Shown: piece after piece, positions 49,835 through 57,964 of the stretch | Position numbering within the stretch: the first letter of the stretch is position 1 | Layout of the letters: each line of letters starts with the position of its first letter | Notes under the pieces: generated by a model | The model's database searches: none | What the model saw: the letters and a program-made list of their open reading frames with translations, nothing else | Told to the model about the DNA's origin: nothing | Program-made: the position numbers and the translations under genes | Source: DAOUMF01 sp034408935 | GTDB lineage: Bacteria > Chloroflexota > Dehalococcoidia > SM23-28-2 > RBG-16-64-32 | Assembly: GCA_034408935.1 (NCBI GenBank) | Contig: DAOUMV010000014.1 | Location: forward strand, 98,064 to 162,063 | Length of the DNA: 64,000 nt | Reading direction: 5' to 3'

Positions 49835-50524
49835 CTAGGGGGACACCGGCTGCATAGCCGCGGCTATCTCTCGCACTGTCGCTATGTCCACCTCTGCGGT
49901 GTGGAAGACGTGCCTGATGCCGCCGGGAAGGTCGACGATCACGAACGCCCCCAGCGTCACGTCGGTGATCGTGGTCAAGGGCGCGTAGAGCGTCCCTTCG
50001 AGGTCGCCGTAGGCCACCGTTTCCGGCGAGACGCCCTCGTCCTCGGCGAGGTGGACAAGGGAGGAGACGAAGGATGCCCCCAGGTGCCCCTGGTACAGGA
50101 CGACCTGCGTCTCATGGTCAGCGCTCACGAAGGCGACGTTCAACTCGCCGGGGGACGGCGCGTCCATGGCCGGCGTCGCGTCGAGCGCGGTGAAGCGCAG
50201 CTCGGCCAGCGAGAGGCCCTCTGGTAGGAACGTGGGGCAGTACATCTCGAAGTCGGCCGTGGCCTGCGCGCCCTGAAACTCATCGGTGGAGCCGGCGGCG
50301 CAGGCCGCCGCTGCCGGTGAGGGGCTGGCAGCGGGTGGCGGGGTCTCAGCCTCGACCGTCGGGGTCTCGGCCGCGGCTGGGCTGGGGGTCTCCACAGCGG
50401 GCGCGGTGGCTTCCGGGCTGGCGGGCGACGGCGTGGGGCTGGGCTGCTGGGCAGAGTCGTCGTCGCAGGCGGCCGCCAGGGCCGCGAGGCCCAGCAAAGG
50501 TATCAGGAACAGGGCTCTAAGCAT
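49835..50524 (-). CDS. Lipoprotein of unknown function with Pro/Ala/Thr linker
   Basis: A 229-residue secreted protein. Signal peptide LRALFLIPLLGLAALAAAC ends in a lipobox, followed by an acidic DDDS (membrane retention style) and a low-complexity linker of about 50 residues rich in Ser, Pro, Ala, Thr and Glu. The folded domain (about 80-229) contains CAAGSTDEF...FEMYCPTFLPEGLSLAELRF. AAGGAGG lies before the ATG. The globular part has the look of DUF4367-type domains. The upstream reading frame beyond ATG 50524 is a shadow of cinA. Confidence 0.78.
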   Translation of the reverse strand: MLRALFLIPLLGLAALAAACDDDSAQQPSPTPSPASPEATAPAVETPSPAAAETPTVEAETPPPAASPSPAAAACAAGSTDEFQGAQATADFEMYCPTFLPEGLSLAELRFTALDATPAMDAPSPGELNVAFVSADHETQVVLYQGHLGASFVSSLVHLAEDEGVSPETVAYGDLEGTLYAPLTTITDVTLGAFVIVDLPGGIRHVFHTAEVDIATVREIAAAMQPVSP

Positions 50525-50550
50525 CGCTCCCTCCTTACCCATCCGAGGTC

Positions 50551-51786
50551 TCATGCGTTCTGTGCCAGCAGTGCCCTTCGCAACAGGGCTAGCGCGGTGG
50601 TGGCGGCGCGGCGCTTGGTGGCGGCGCGCCCCTGGTAGTACGTGTAGCTGACGGACTGGCCGGGGCCCCCGTCGTCCACAGCGATGTGCATCCTGCCGGG
50701 CGGTTTCCCTTCCAGTTCGTCGGGCCCGGCGACGCCGGTCACCGCCACGCCGATGTCGGCGCCTGCCCTCGTGCGGGCGGCGCGGGCCATGTCCGCCGCC
50801 ACCTCGTCGCTCACCGTGCCGTGCCGCTCGATGAGCTCGGCGCTGACGCCCAGGCTCATCTTCATCTCGGCGCTGTAGGCCACGTATCCCCCCTTGAAGT
50901 AGTCGGAACTGCCGGGGACGTCGGTGATCGTAGAGGCGAGCAGGCCGCCGGTGCAGGACTCCATGGTGGCCAGGGTGAGGCCGCCCTGTTTCAGGATGGC
51001 GCCGATGACGGCCTCCAGGCTGTCGTCGTCCGCGCCCCAGATGGCGTCGCCCAGGAGACGACGCAGTTCCTCCTCCACGGGCTCGATGAGGGCCCGGGCC
51101 GCGTCCTGGGTGGGCGCCTTGGCGGTGAGGCGCAGGTGCACCCCGTCCGCCTTGGCGTACACGCCGAGGGTGGGGTTCTCCGACTTCAGGAAGGGGCTGA
51201 CCATCTCGTCCAGGTGGCCCTCGCCGATGCCTATCGTCTTCAGGGTGCGGGAGATGATGACTTCGCCGCTGGTCAGTCGGGCCAGGCGGGGGGCCACCTC
51301 CGCCTCCCACATCCGTTGCAGCTCGGTGGGGGGGCCGGGCATTGCCACGATGGTGCGGCCGTCCTTCTCCACCCACCAGCCGGGGGCGGTGCCGCGGGGG
51401 TTGGGGATGGCCTGAGCGGAGGGGATGAGCATCGCCTGCTTGATGTTGCGCTCGGGGAAGCTGAAGCCGCGGCTGGCGAAGAAGGCGCGCAGTCGCTGCT
51501 CCGTGTCCGTATCCACGTACATCTCCTCGCCGAGGGTGAGGGCGATCGCTTGACGCGTCAAGTCGTCCTCGGTGGGGCCGAGGCCGCCGGTGATGAGGAC
51601 GAGGTCGGAGCGCTCCCGGGCGCGGCCGATAGCCTCGGCCAGGCGGCTCAGGTTGTCGCCCACCTTGCAGATGTAGTGGACGTCGATGCCCAGCGGGGGC
51701 AGGCGGGCGGCCAGGTACTGGGAGTTGGTGTCCAGGATCTCGCCCAGCAGGATCTCGGTGCCTACGCAGATGATCTCCGCCTTCAT
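50551..51786 (-). CDS. cinA: CinA family protein (NMN amidohydrolase / competence-damage)
   Basis: A 411-residue two-domain enzyme. The N-terminal MoaB-like part (1-170) starts KAEIICVGTEILLGEILDTNSQYLA and has DLVLITGGLGPTEDDLTRQAIA and MPGPPTELQRMW; it hydrolyses ADP-ribose pyrophosphate in known homologs. The C-terminal CinA domain (about 255-411) has LTLATMESCTGGLLASTITDVPGSS and GIAVTGVAGPDELEGKPPG-like segments; it deamidates NMN. ATG 51786 matches all homologs; a longer frame to 51822 is unlikely. It connects to NAD recycling. The lipoprotein gene is 26 bases downstream. Confidence 0.93.
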   Translation of the reverse strand: MKAEIICVGTEILLGEILDTNSQYLAARLPPLGIDVHYICKVGDNLSRLAEAIGRARERSDLVLITGGLGPTEDDLTRQAIALTLGEEMYVDTDTEQRLRAFFASRGFSFPERNIKQAMLIPSAQAIPNPRGTAPGWWVEKDGRTIVAMPGPPTELQRMWEAEVAPRLARLTSGEVIISRTLKTIGIGEGHLDEMVSPFLKSENPTLGVYAKADGVHLRLTAKAPTQDAARALIEPVEEELRRLLGDAIWGADDDSLEAVIGAILKQGGLTLATMESCTGGLLASTITDVPGSSDYFKGGYVAYSAEMKMSLGVSAELIERHGTVSDEVAADMARAARTRAGADIGVAVTGVAGPDELEGKPPGRMHIAVDDGGPGQSVSYTYYQGRAATKRRAATTALALLRRALLAQNA

Positions 51787-51883
51787 GGCACGAGGATAGG
51801 CGCGCGGTGGCTCCCTCGTCAACGCGCGGGGCGCGTGCTAGGATGGGGCGACGCAGATTGACAGTGCGGAAGGACCCAACACC

Positions 51884-52312
51884 ATGAAGCGGAGAGCCAA
51901 CGTTCGATCCAGCATCTTCCTCCTTGCGGCCAGCGGCGTCGGCCTCGTCGTCTTCGCCCTGCCGCTTCTGCTGTCGCCCCTGCGCTGGGCGAAGGCCCTG
52001 CGCTGGCGGGTGCCGGCCGATAGCGACTTGGCCCTGTACCTAGGTCGCTCGCTGGGAGCGCTGGCGGTGACCTTCACCCTGGGCGGTATTCGAGCGGCCT
52101 TCGACCCCTGGCGCAACCGCATCCTTTTCCCCATGGCCGCCGTCGCCGCGGGCCTGCTGACCCTGGTTCACATCGTGGGGGCCGTGCAGCGACGGCAACC
52201 CTGGACGGAGACGGCGGAGATACTCTTCTGGGGAGCGATGACGGTGGGAGCAGTGGCCTGCTATCCGAAGCCGCCGGGCGAAGAGGGCGTCGGCAGGGAG
52301 CCCAACGAATAG
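51884..52312 (+). CDS. Four-helix membrane protein of unknown function
   Basis: A 142-residue hypothetical with four probable helices: IFLLAASGVGLVVFALPLLLS, SLGALAVTFTLGGIRAAF, ILFPMAAVAAGLLTLVHIVGAV and AEILFWGAMTVGAVACY. Basic start, charged tail. The PxxxW and GG patterns do not identify a family. It is divergent from cinA and convergent with the comB-like gene. No clear ribosome site other than GGAAGGA about ten bases upstream. Confidence 0.6.
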   Translation: MKRRANVRSSIFLLAASGVGLVVFALPLLLSPLRWAKALRWRVPADSDLALYLGRSLGALAVTFTLGGIRAAFDPWRNRILFPMAAVAAGLLTLVHIVGAVQRRQPWTETAEILFWGAMTVGAVACYPKPPGEEGVGREPNE

Positions 52313-52339
52313 CGGAAACGCCTCGCCATCGCACAGGCT

Positions 52340-53083
52340 TCAGCGACGGTGGGGCGCGAGCTTCAGCAGGCCGCCGGCGTCCCGCTGGAGCAGGGGCACG
52401 ACGGTGGAGACGTCCAGGCGGGCGCAGAATTCGATGTCCGCTGAGAAGTCGGCCGCGATGAGCTCCGCCCCGTGGTGAGCGGAGGCCAGGGCGTCGTGCA
52501 GGTCGCCGCGGCGGGCCAGGAACGCGTCGCGGGCGAGGAGGGCGGCGTCGGTCGGCTGCAGCGACCCCTCCAGGCGCAGGGCGGCCTCGACGATGGCCCC
52601 GGCGCCTAGGGCGTCCTCCAGGGCTATCGATGTGGCATCGCCGGTGCCGGCGCAGACCACGGTGGCGTCGAAGCCTCGCTCCGCCGCCAGGGCCAGCATC
52701 GCCTCCGCGACTGCCTCACGGTTCAGCAACGCACCGACCACTACCGCCGGCGCCGCCGCCAGCCGGGCGAGGGCTTGGGTGCCGTTGGAGGTGGCCAGGA
52801 TAGCCGGCCGCCCTTTGGGCTGCAGGGCGCCGAACTCCGTCGGGGAGTTCCCGTAATCGAATCCGGGCGGCGGCAGGCTGTCGCGTTCGCCGCACAGCAG
52901 GTGGTCTGGCAGGTGCTCTCGTAGCTCGCGCGCCTCCTCGATGCTGGCGGCGGGGATGACCGCGGGGACGCCGCGCTCCAGCAGGGTAACGATGGCGGAG
53001 GAGGCCCGCAGGACGTCGACGACGGCAATGACGGCGTCCGTGTCGGCTACAAGTCCGGGCTGGAGGGCGACATCGATACGCAA
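52340..53083 (-). CDS. 2-phosphosulfolactate phosphatase-like protein (ComB family)
   Basis: A 247-residue protein of the ComB fold. It begins MRIDVALQPG and has VIAVVDVLRASSAIVTLLERG, HLLCGERDSLPPPGFDYGNSPTEF, ILATSNGTQAL and VCAGTGDATSIALEDALGAGAIV, all conserved ComB blocks. In methanogens the enzyme removes phosphate from phosphosulfolactate for coenzyme M synthesis. Many bacteria keep ComB homologs without the rest of the path, and none of it is seen here, so the substrate is uncertain. It is divergent from pyrF. Confidence 0.88.
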   Translation of the reverse strand: MRIDVALQPGLVADTDAVIAVVDVLRASSAIVTLLERGVPAVIPAASIEEARELREHLPDHLLCGERDSLPPPGFDYGNSPTEFGALQPKGRPAILATSNGTQALARLAAAPAVVVGALLNREAVAEAMLALAAERGFDATVVCAGTGDATSIALEDALGAGAIVEAALRLEGSLQPTDAALLARDAFLARRGDLHDALASAHHGAELIAADFSADIEFCARLDVSTVVPLLQRDAGGLLKLAPHRR

Positions 53084-53094
53084 TCGGGTTTTCC

Positions 53095-53123
53095 TTGACC
53101 GTCAACCTTGACGCCTATATTAT
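53095..53123 (+). promoter_or_regulatory. Promoter of pyrF
   Basis: TTGACC (53095-53100) and TATTAT (53118-53123), 17 bases apart. Transcription should start near 53130, so a start codon at 53095 is excluded. Confidence 0.65.
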
Positions 53124-53154
53124 GCGCAGGCAAAGGAGGTGGGCTAGTACGGGT

Positions 53155-53967
53155 ATGACCTTCCGGGACAAGCTCATCGAGGCCAGTCGGCGCAACAACA
53201 GCCTCCTCTGCGTCGGCCTTGACCCCGACCCGTCTCTACTTAAGGGCAAGCCCGTCGTCACCTTCCTCCAAGCGATAATCGAGGCCACACAGGATCTGGG
53301 CTGCGCGTACAAGCCGAACCTGGCGTTCTTCGAGGCGTTGGGGACGGGCGGGATGCAGACGCTGCTGGAGGCGCTGCGGGGTGTCCCCGCGCACGTTCCC
53401 GTCATCGCCGATGCCAAGAGGGCCGATATCGGCTCCACCAGCCGCTTCTACGCCCATGCCCTGTTCGATGTGTATGACTTCGACGCGGCCACCGTGAACC
53501 CCTACCTCGGCCACGACTCCCTGGAACCGTTCCTGGAGTACGAGGACCGCGGCTTGTTCCTTCTGTGCCGCACCTCCAACCCCGGCGCCGAGGACATCCA
53601 GAGCCTCCGCCTCACGGATGGTCGGCCCCTGTACGAGGTTGTGGCGGAGCTGGCCAACCGATGGAACACGAAGGGCAACCTGGGGCTTGTGGTGGGCGCC
53701 ACTTGGCCCGAGGAGTTGGAGCGGATTCGGGCCATCTGTCCGGACATGCCCATACTACTGCCGGGGGTGGGGGCGCAGGGCGGCGACCTGGCCGAGGCGC
53801 TGCGAGCCGGCCTGGACGCCCAGGGCGAGGGCGTCATTGTGAGCTCGTCGCGCCAAGTGCTGTACGCGTCCTCCGGCGATGACTTCGCCCAAGCGGCGCG
53901 GCGGGCGGCCCTGAGCCTGCGGGACGAGATCAACCGGCAGCGGGACGTAGTGCTGGCCGCGCGCTAG
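53155..53967 (+). CDS. pyrF: Orotidine-5'-phosphate decarboxylase (type 2)
   Basis: A 270-residue enzyme making UMP from OMP. SLLCVGLDPDPSLL at the start, GCAYKPNLAFFEALG, the catalytic DAKRADIGSTSRFYAHALF (Lys-x-Ala-Asp-Ile group) and LGLVVGATWPEELERIRAICP with LLPGVGAQGGDLAEAL close to the phosphate site. The long form with VNPYLGHDSLEPF marks the group-2 clade common in Actinobacteria and Chloroflexota. AAGGAGG is 15 bases before ATG 53155, rather far, but no other start fits. DUF951 follows after two bases. Confidence 0.94.
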   Translation: MTFRDKLIEASRRNNSLLCVGLDPDPSLLKGKPVVTFLQAIIEATQDLGCAYKPNLAFFEALGTGGMQTLLEALRGVPAHVPVIADAKRADIGSTSRFYAHALFDVYDFDAATVNPYLGHDSLEPFLEYEDRGLFLLCRTSNPGAEDIQSLRLTDGRPLYEVVAELANRWNTKGNLGLVVGATWPEELERIRAICPDMPILLPGVGAQGGDLAEALRAGLDAQGEGVIVSSSRQVLYASSGDDFAQAARRAALSLRDEINRQRDVVLAAR

Positions 53968-53969
53968 CC

Positions 53970-54185
53970 ATGGTGATGGAGGTGCGTCTGGGGGACGTGG
54001 TGCGCCTGCGTAAGGTGCACCCCTGCGGCGGCTACGAGTGGGAAGTGGTTCGCCTGGGGGCGGACATCGGCATCCGCTGCCGGACGTGCGGCCGTCGCGT
54101 ACTCCTGGAGCGTCGGATGTTCGAGAAGCGGGTAAAGCAGTTCGTCGCCAGGGGCGAGGCGGAAGGCTCCGAGCTGCCGACCTGA
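53970..54185 (+). CDS. DUF951 family protein
   Basis: A 71-residue protein matching DUF951: MEVRLGDVVRLRKVHPCGGYEWEVVRLGADIGIRCRTCGRRVLLERRMFEKRVK is the full family pattern. The single Cys of HPCG and the CxxC of CRTCG may bind zinc. It is often found next to ychF or parB in Firmicutes; its function is not known. It starts two bases after pyrF and ends one base before the MFS gene, so all three are co-transcribed. Confidence 0.9.
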   Translation: MVMEVRLGDVVRLRKVHPCGGYEWEVVRLGADIGIRCRTCGRRVLLERRMFEKRVKQFVARGEAEGSELPT

Positions 54186-54186
54186 G

Positions 54187-55560
54187 ATGCGCTATCAGCC
54201 TCCTCTCATCGAGGAGATCGTCGACTCCCGCGCTCTCCTCCTGCAGCCCCGGTTCGCCACCCTGTGGCTGACTCAGGGCCTGGCGCAAACGGCCCAGAAC
54301 GCCATCCTGTTCACCCTACTGATCCTGGTGCTCCAGCTAACCGGCTCCAGCGCCGCCAGCAGCGTGCTGGTCCTTGCTTTTATTCTGCCCTCCATCTTCC
54401 TGGGTGTGTTCGTGGCGGTGCTGCTGGACCGCTGGCGAAAGGGGACGGTCCTGGTCATCACCAACCTCATCCGAGCAGGCGCCTGCATTCTATACTTCTT
54501 CTTCAGCGATGACGTACTGGCCATCTACGCTATCAGCCTGGTGCTCAGCACCAGCGGCCTCTTCTTCAACCCGGCGATAGTGTCCCTCATCCCCTCCTTC
54601 GTCTCCCGAGAGCGGCTGGTCAGCGCCAACAGCCTGTACAACTTCACCCTCACGGGCTCTCAGTTGGCGGGGATGGTGTTTCTGGCGCCGACGATCCTCA
54701 AGCTAGGCGACGAGCGGGCAATGTTCTTGGCGGCGGGCGGCCTGTTCACCGTGGCCGCTGGGCTGGCCGCGTGGCTGGACACACTGCGCAAGGGGCAGGA
54801 AGTGGAGTTGCCGCAGGGACCCCTGTTCGGCGGCATACCGGAGGAGTTTCGCAAGGGCTGGCGGGCCCTCGTCTCCGATCCGGCCTCCGCCCTGGCGATG
54901 AGCCAGCTCACTATGAGCAGCACCCTGGTTCTTCTGTTCGCCATCATTATCCCCCGCTACATGGAGGACATCCTGAACATCTCCCCGGACAACGCCGCCT
55001 TCATCTTCGCGCCGACCGGGGTGGGAGCACTGGTCGGCCTGCGCTTCATCCCGTGGTTCAGCCGCTGGGGCAAGAACCGCGTCGTCATCATGGGTCTGGT
55101 GGGGGTCGCTATCTCGCTGGTGCTCCTGGCGACGGTGCGGGGCCTGGCGGAGATCATGGAAACGACCCCGGGGCCACTGAACCCCGGCCGCTTCCTGGGC
55201 CTCTCCCTCCTGCAATCGCTGACGATGCTGTTCGCCGCCCCGATGGGCTTCTCCTACGCCCTGCTGAATGCGCCGGCCCAGACCGTCCTCCACGAGCGGG
55301 CGCCGCCGGAGATGAGGGGACGCATCTTCGCCACCCAGGTGGTGTCCGCTAACTTCGTCTCGCTGCTGCCGCTGCTGGTGGTGGGTGCCATCACCGACTT
55401 CGCCGGTATCACTGCGGTGCTGCTGGGGATAGCGGTCTTCCTGCTGCTGTTTGCAGCGGTGAGCGGGCGCGTGGGTGGCCTGCGGGACGGGGCGGACGTG
55501 TCGCAGCGGACGCCGGAGGGCGTATCCAGTTCGGTTGACACCCCTACCAGGCTAGGCTAG
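54187..55560 (+). CDS. MFS transporter, paralog of the 13.1-kb gene
   Basis: A 457-residue 12-helix permease. Segments FVAVLLDRWRKGTVLVITNLI (motif A-like), VSRERLVSANSLYNFTLTGSQLAG and APAQTVLHERAPPEMRGRIFATQ are typical of the MFS_3 group that exports siderophores or drugs. It shares the start TAQNAI-LFTLLIL with the MFS gene at 13.1 kb, so the genome carries at least two copies of this group. Co-transcribed with pyrF-DUF951 by spacing. The substrate cannot be read from sequence. Confidence 0.87.
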   Translation: MRYQPPLIEEIVDSRALLLQPRFATLWLTQGLAQTAQNAILFTLLILVLQLTGSSAASSVLVLAFILPSIFLGVFVAVLLDRWRKGTVLVITNLIRAGACILYFFFSDDVLAIYAISLVLSTSGLFFNPAIVSLIPSFVSRERLVSANSLYNFTLTGSQLAGMVFLAPTILKLGDERAMFLAAGGLFTVAAGLAAWLDTLRKGQEVELPQGPLFGGIPEEFRKGWRALVSDPASALAMSQLTMSSTLVLLFAIIIPRYMEDILNISPDNAAFIFAPTGVGALVGLRFIPWFSRWGKNRVVIMGLVGVAISLVLLATVRGLAEIMETTPGPLNPGRFLGLSLLQSLTMLFAAPMGFSYALLNAPAQTVLHERAPPEMRGRIFATQVVSANFVSLLPLLVVGAITDFAGITAVLLGIAVFLLLFAAVSGRVGGLRDGADVSQRTPEGVSSSVDTPTRLG

Positions 55561-55593
55561 AATTGCCATGCATCGTAACTTGGAGGTGGGAGT

Positions 55594-56133
55594 GTGGTCG
55601 AGCTCACCATAGAGAGCATCCGCGTCAGCCTGATGAACTACCAGCGGGTGGTCATTCTCAAGGAGAAGGATTCCGACCGCTACCTCCCCATCTGGATCGG
55701 GCCGGCCGAGGCGGACGCCATCGCTGTTCGGCTCCAGGAAGTGTCGGTGGCCCGGCCCCTTACCCACGACCTGCTGCGAGCGATCATCGATGCTTTGGGG
55801 GCGACGGTGAACTACATCCTGGTCAGCGATCTGGCCAACGATACCTTCTTCGCCCGCATCGCCATGGAGGTGGACGGCAGGAGCCTGGAGATAGACTCCC
55901 GTCCCAGCGATGCCATCGCCCTGGCGGTGCGCGCCCAGGTTCCGATCTTCGCCGATGAGTCCGTGCTGGAGAAGGCTGGCGTTCGCCTGGATCAGGAGGG
56001 CCAGCCGCTGGAGAAAGGCGAGGCGCCCGAGATCGAGCCAACGAGCGAGGTGAAGGCGGAGGAGCTTGAGAAGCTCTCGCCCTTCCGTGACGTCATCGAA
56101 GGGCTGGATCTGGAGGACTTCGAGAAGAAATAG
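55594..56133 (+). CDS. Bifunctional nuclease family protein (DUF151)
   Basis: A 179-residue protein. IESIRVSLMNYQRVVILKEKDSDRYLPIWIGPAEADAI (5-42) and GRSLEIDSRPSDAIALAVRAQVPIF (95-119) are the DUF151/BFN hallmarks. A C-terminal acidic UVR-like tail of about 50 residues follows. Plant members have RNase and DNase activity; bacterial ones are little studied. GTG 55594 follows GGAGGTGGGAG. The gene has its own hairpin terminator and stands directly before the ATP synthase operon. Confidence 0.9.
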   Translation: MVELTIESIRVSLMNYQRVVILKEKDSDRYLPIWIGPAEADAIAVRLQEVSVARPLTHDLLRAIIDALGATVNYILVSDLANDTFFARIAMEVDGRSLEIDSRPSDAIALAVRAQVPIFADESVLEKAGVRLDQEGQPLEKGEAPEIEPTSEVKAEELEKLSPFRDVIEGLDLEDFEKK

Positions 56134-56155
56134 GGAGGGGGCTCTTCGGGTCGAC

Positions 56156-56183
56156 GCCTCAGGCTTTACGGCCTGGGGCTTTT
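56156..56183 (+). terminator. Rho-independent terminator after the DUF151 gene
   Basis: Stem GCCTCAGGC (56156-56164) / GCCTGGGGC (56171-56179), nine pairs with one wobble and a 6-base loop, followed directly by TTTT. It separates the nuclease gene from the ATP synthase operon. Confidence 0.7.
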
Positions 56184-56270
56184 GTGTTAATGGGAGTGGT
56201 GGTGGATTGTAGCGGTTGGTTGTGATAAAGTGCGCAAACGGAGAAGCCAGCGAAGGCGAGGTGGGCTGTC

Positions 56271-56483
56271 ATGATGACCCGCCTGGAGCCGACGATAAGG
56301 CTGATGGGCCTCGGCTTCTACATCGCGGCATGCATCGTCGGCGGCGTCGTCGGCGGGCTGCAGCTAGATCGGCTGCTGGACACGGGTCGCCTGTTTGCCG
56401 TCCTGGGCCTGCTGGTAGGGTTGGCGGTGGCCTTCGCAGGCGGGTACCTGCTCCTGATGGAAGTGCTGAACAAGCGAGGGTAA
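56271..56483 (+). CDS. AtpZ/AtpI-like small membrane subunit of the ATP synthase operon
   Basis: A 70-residue protein with two helices: MGLGFYIAACIVGGVVGGLQLDRLL and LFAVLGLLVGLAVAFAGGYLLLMEV. The GGxxGxxLDxxLxTG loop is the signature of AtpZ/AtpI (F0F1-ATPase_I). It is thought to help c-ring assembly or Mg handling. Position first in the operon is standard. The ATG pair at 56271/56274 makes either start possible. atpB follows after 16 bases. Confidence 0.87.
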   Translation: MMTRLEPTIRLMGLGFYIAACIVGGVVGGLQLDRLLDTGRLFAVLGLLVGLAVAFAGGYLLLMEVLNKRG

Positions 56484-56499
56484 GAAGGAAGGACAGTAG

Positions 56500-57585
56500 G
56501 TGAGGCTTAGCCGGGGCCGTCTCATCACCATCGGTCTTGTCATATTCTTCCTGCTCGGCTTCGGCTTCCTCCGCGGTCCCACTCCCCACATCGCGATCAA
56601 GCCGGAGACGCTCACCTCCCTTGGCCCGTTCGACCTCACCAACACCGTCATGACGTCGTGGATCGTCGTCATCATCATGGCGCTGATGGTCTACGTGGGA
56701 ACGCGCCGCCGGGACCTTGTGCCCCGGGGCGTGCAGAACCTGTTTGAGGCCGTGCTGGAGGCGTTCTACAGCCTAGTGGTGAGCGTGGCGGGCGAGAAGC
56801 ACGGGCGGCGGTTCTTCGTCGTAGTGGCTACGATCTTCTTCTTCGTGCTGGTATCCAACTGGCTGTCGCTGTTCCCCGTGTTCAACGCCATCGGCATCGT
56901 TGAGGAGAAGGAGCACGGGTTCGTCATGGAGCAGACGGATGCCGGTCCCCTGCCCATAGCGTTTACAGAGTTTTCGCGGGTGTCGTACTCCCTGCCATTT
57001 GATCTTAGTCTTTCTCATAATACGAGCATCGACGACGACGACCCGGACGCTGAGGAGCAGCTCGCGAAGGCGAAGGAGGACGGCAAAGCCGTGGGCGAGC
57101 TGTTGCCCCTATTCCGCGGCCCCAATACCGACCTCAACACCCCTCTGGCTCTGGCCATCGCCTCAGCCATAGCGGTGGAGAGCTGGGGGATCGCCTCCCT
57201 GGGGCTCGGCTACGGGCGCAAGTTCTTCAACTTCGGCGGCATGTTCCGGGGGCTCTTCCGTCTCAACTTCGGGCGGTTCTTCCAGGGAGCGATCGATGCC
57301 TTCGTCGGCGTGCTGGAGTTCATATCGGAGCTGGTGCGACTGGTCAGCTTCACCTTCCGTCTTTTCGGCAACATGTTCGCCGGCGAGGTCGTGATCCTGA
57401 TGTTCACTTTCCTGACGCCGCTGGTCCTAACGATCGCCTTCTATGGCCTGGAGCTGTTCGTAGGGATCATTCAGGCGTTCATCTTCGCCATGCTCACCCT
57501 GGTGTTCGGCATCATGGCCGTTACCCATGGGGAGGCGCACGCCGCCGAGGAGGCCGGGGAGTTGGCCTCGGAGGCCCAGAGCTAG
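56500..57585 (+). CDS. atpB: F0F1 ATP synthase subunit a
   Basis: A 361-residue membrane subunit, the stator half of the proton channel. The essential Arg lies in LVSFTFRLFGNMFAGEVV. N-terminal helix, TNTVMTSWIVVIIMALMVY and a C-terminal helical hairpin are in the usual order. It is longer than the typical 240-280 residues because of an acidic insertion (about 140-205: NTSIDDDDPDAEEQLAKAKEDG), which falls in an AT-rich patch near 56990-57030. Start GTG with AGGACAGTAG upstream. The membrane partner of the c-ring. Confidence 0.93.
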   Translation: MRLSRGRLITIGLVIFFLLGFGFLRGPTPHIAIKPETLTSLGPFDLTNTVMTSWIVVIIMALMVYVGTRRRDLVPRGVQNLFEAVLEAFYSLVVSVAGEKHGRRFFVVVATIFFFVLVSNWLSLFPVFNAIGIVEEKEHGFVMEQTDAGPLPIAFTEFSRVSYSLPFDLSLSHNTSIDDDDPDAEEQLAKAKEDGKAVGELLPLFRGPNTDLNTPLALAIASAIAVESWGIASLGLGYGRKFFNFGGMFRGLFRLNFGRFFQGAIDAFVGVLEFISELVRLVSFTFRLFGNMFAGEVVILMFTFLTPLVLTIAFYGLELFVGIIQAFIFAMLTLVFGIMAVTHGEAHAAEEAGELASEAQS

Positions 57586-57618
57586 AGCAAGAGCAGACCA
57601 AACGCAAGGAGGTAGTGA

Positions 57619-57924
57619 ATGGAGACGCTTCTCGCCCTGATCCCGCCAGCGATTGAAGGGGCGCGGGTGGTGGCCCAGGAGACGCAGATCGCGATCAGCG
57701 ACGATGGGATCAAGTACATCGGCGCCGGCATCGCGATGGGTTTGGGGGCGTTCGGCCCCGCCATTGCCATTGGTAACCTGGTGCGTGGCGCCATGGAGGC
57801 GCTGGGACGCAACCCGGAGGCGCAGCCGGTGATCCAGACGAACATGATCCTGGGCCTGGCGTTCGCGGAGGCCATCGGCATCTACGCCCTCGTCACGGCG
57901 GTGATGATCGGGTTCGTCTTCTAG
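57619..57924 (+). CDS. atpE: F0F1 ATP synthase subunit c
   Basis: A 101-residue c-subunit. After an N-terminal extension of about 30 residues come two helices; the ion-binding carboxylate is E84 in LAFAEAIGIYAL. The loop GRNPEAQP matches the polar hairpin. The absence of a Ser/Thr right after the Glu and of a Gln in helix 1 suggests proton rather than sodium coupling. AAGGAGG before the ATG indicates high translation, as needed for the c-ring stoichiometry. Confidence 0.95.
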   Translation: METLLALIPPAIEGARVVAQETQIAISDDGIKYIGAGIAMGLGAFGPAIAIGNLVRGAMEALGRNPEAQPVIQTNMILGLAFAEAIGIYALVTAVMIGFVF

Positions 57925-57964
57925 GGTGCCGAACCGGGGGAGCTCTTAGACGGGGGCTACAGGT

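Noticed and set aside
50525..51376. Extension of the lipoprotein frame to 513 codons
   Set aside because: Shadow of cinA; the lipoprotein signal and AAGGAGG fix the start at 50524.
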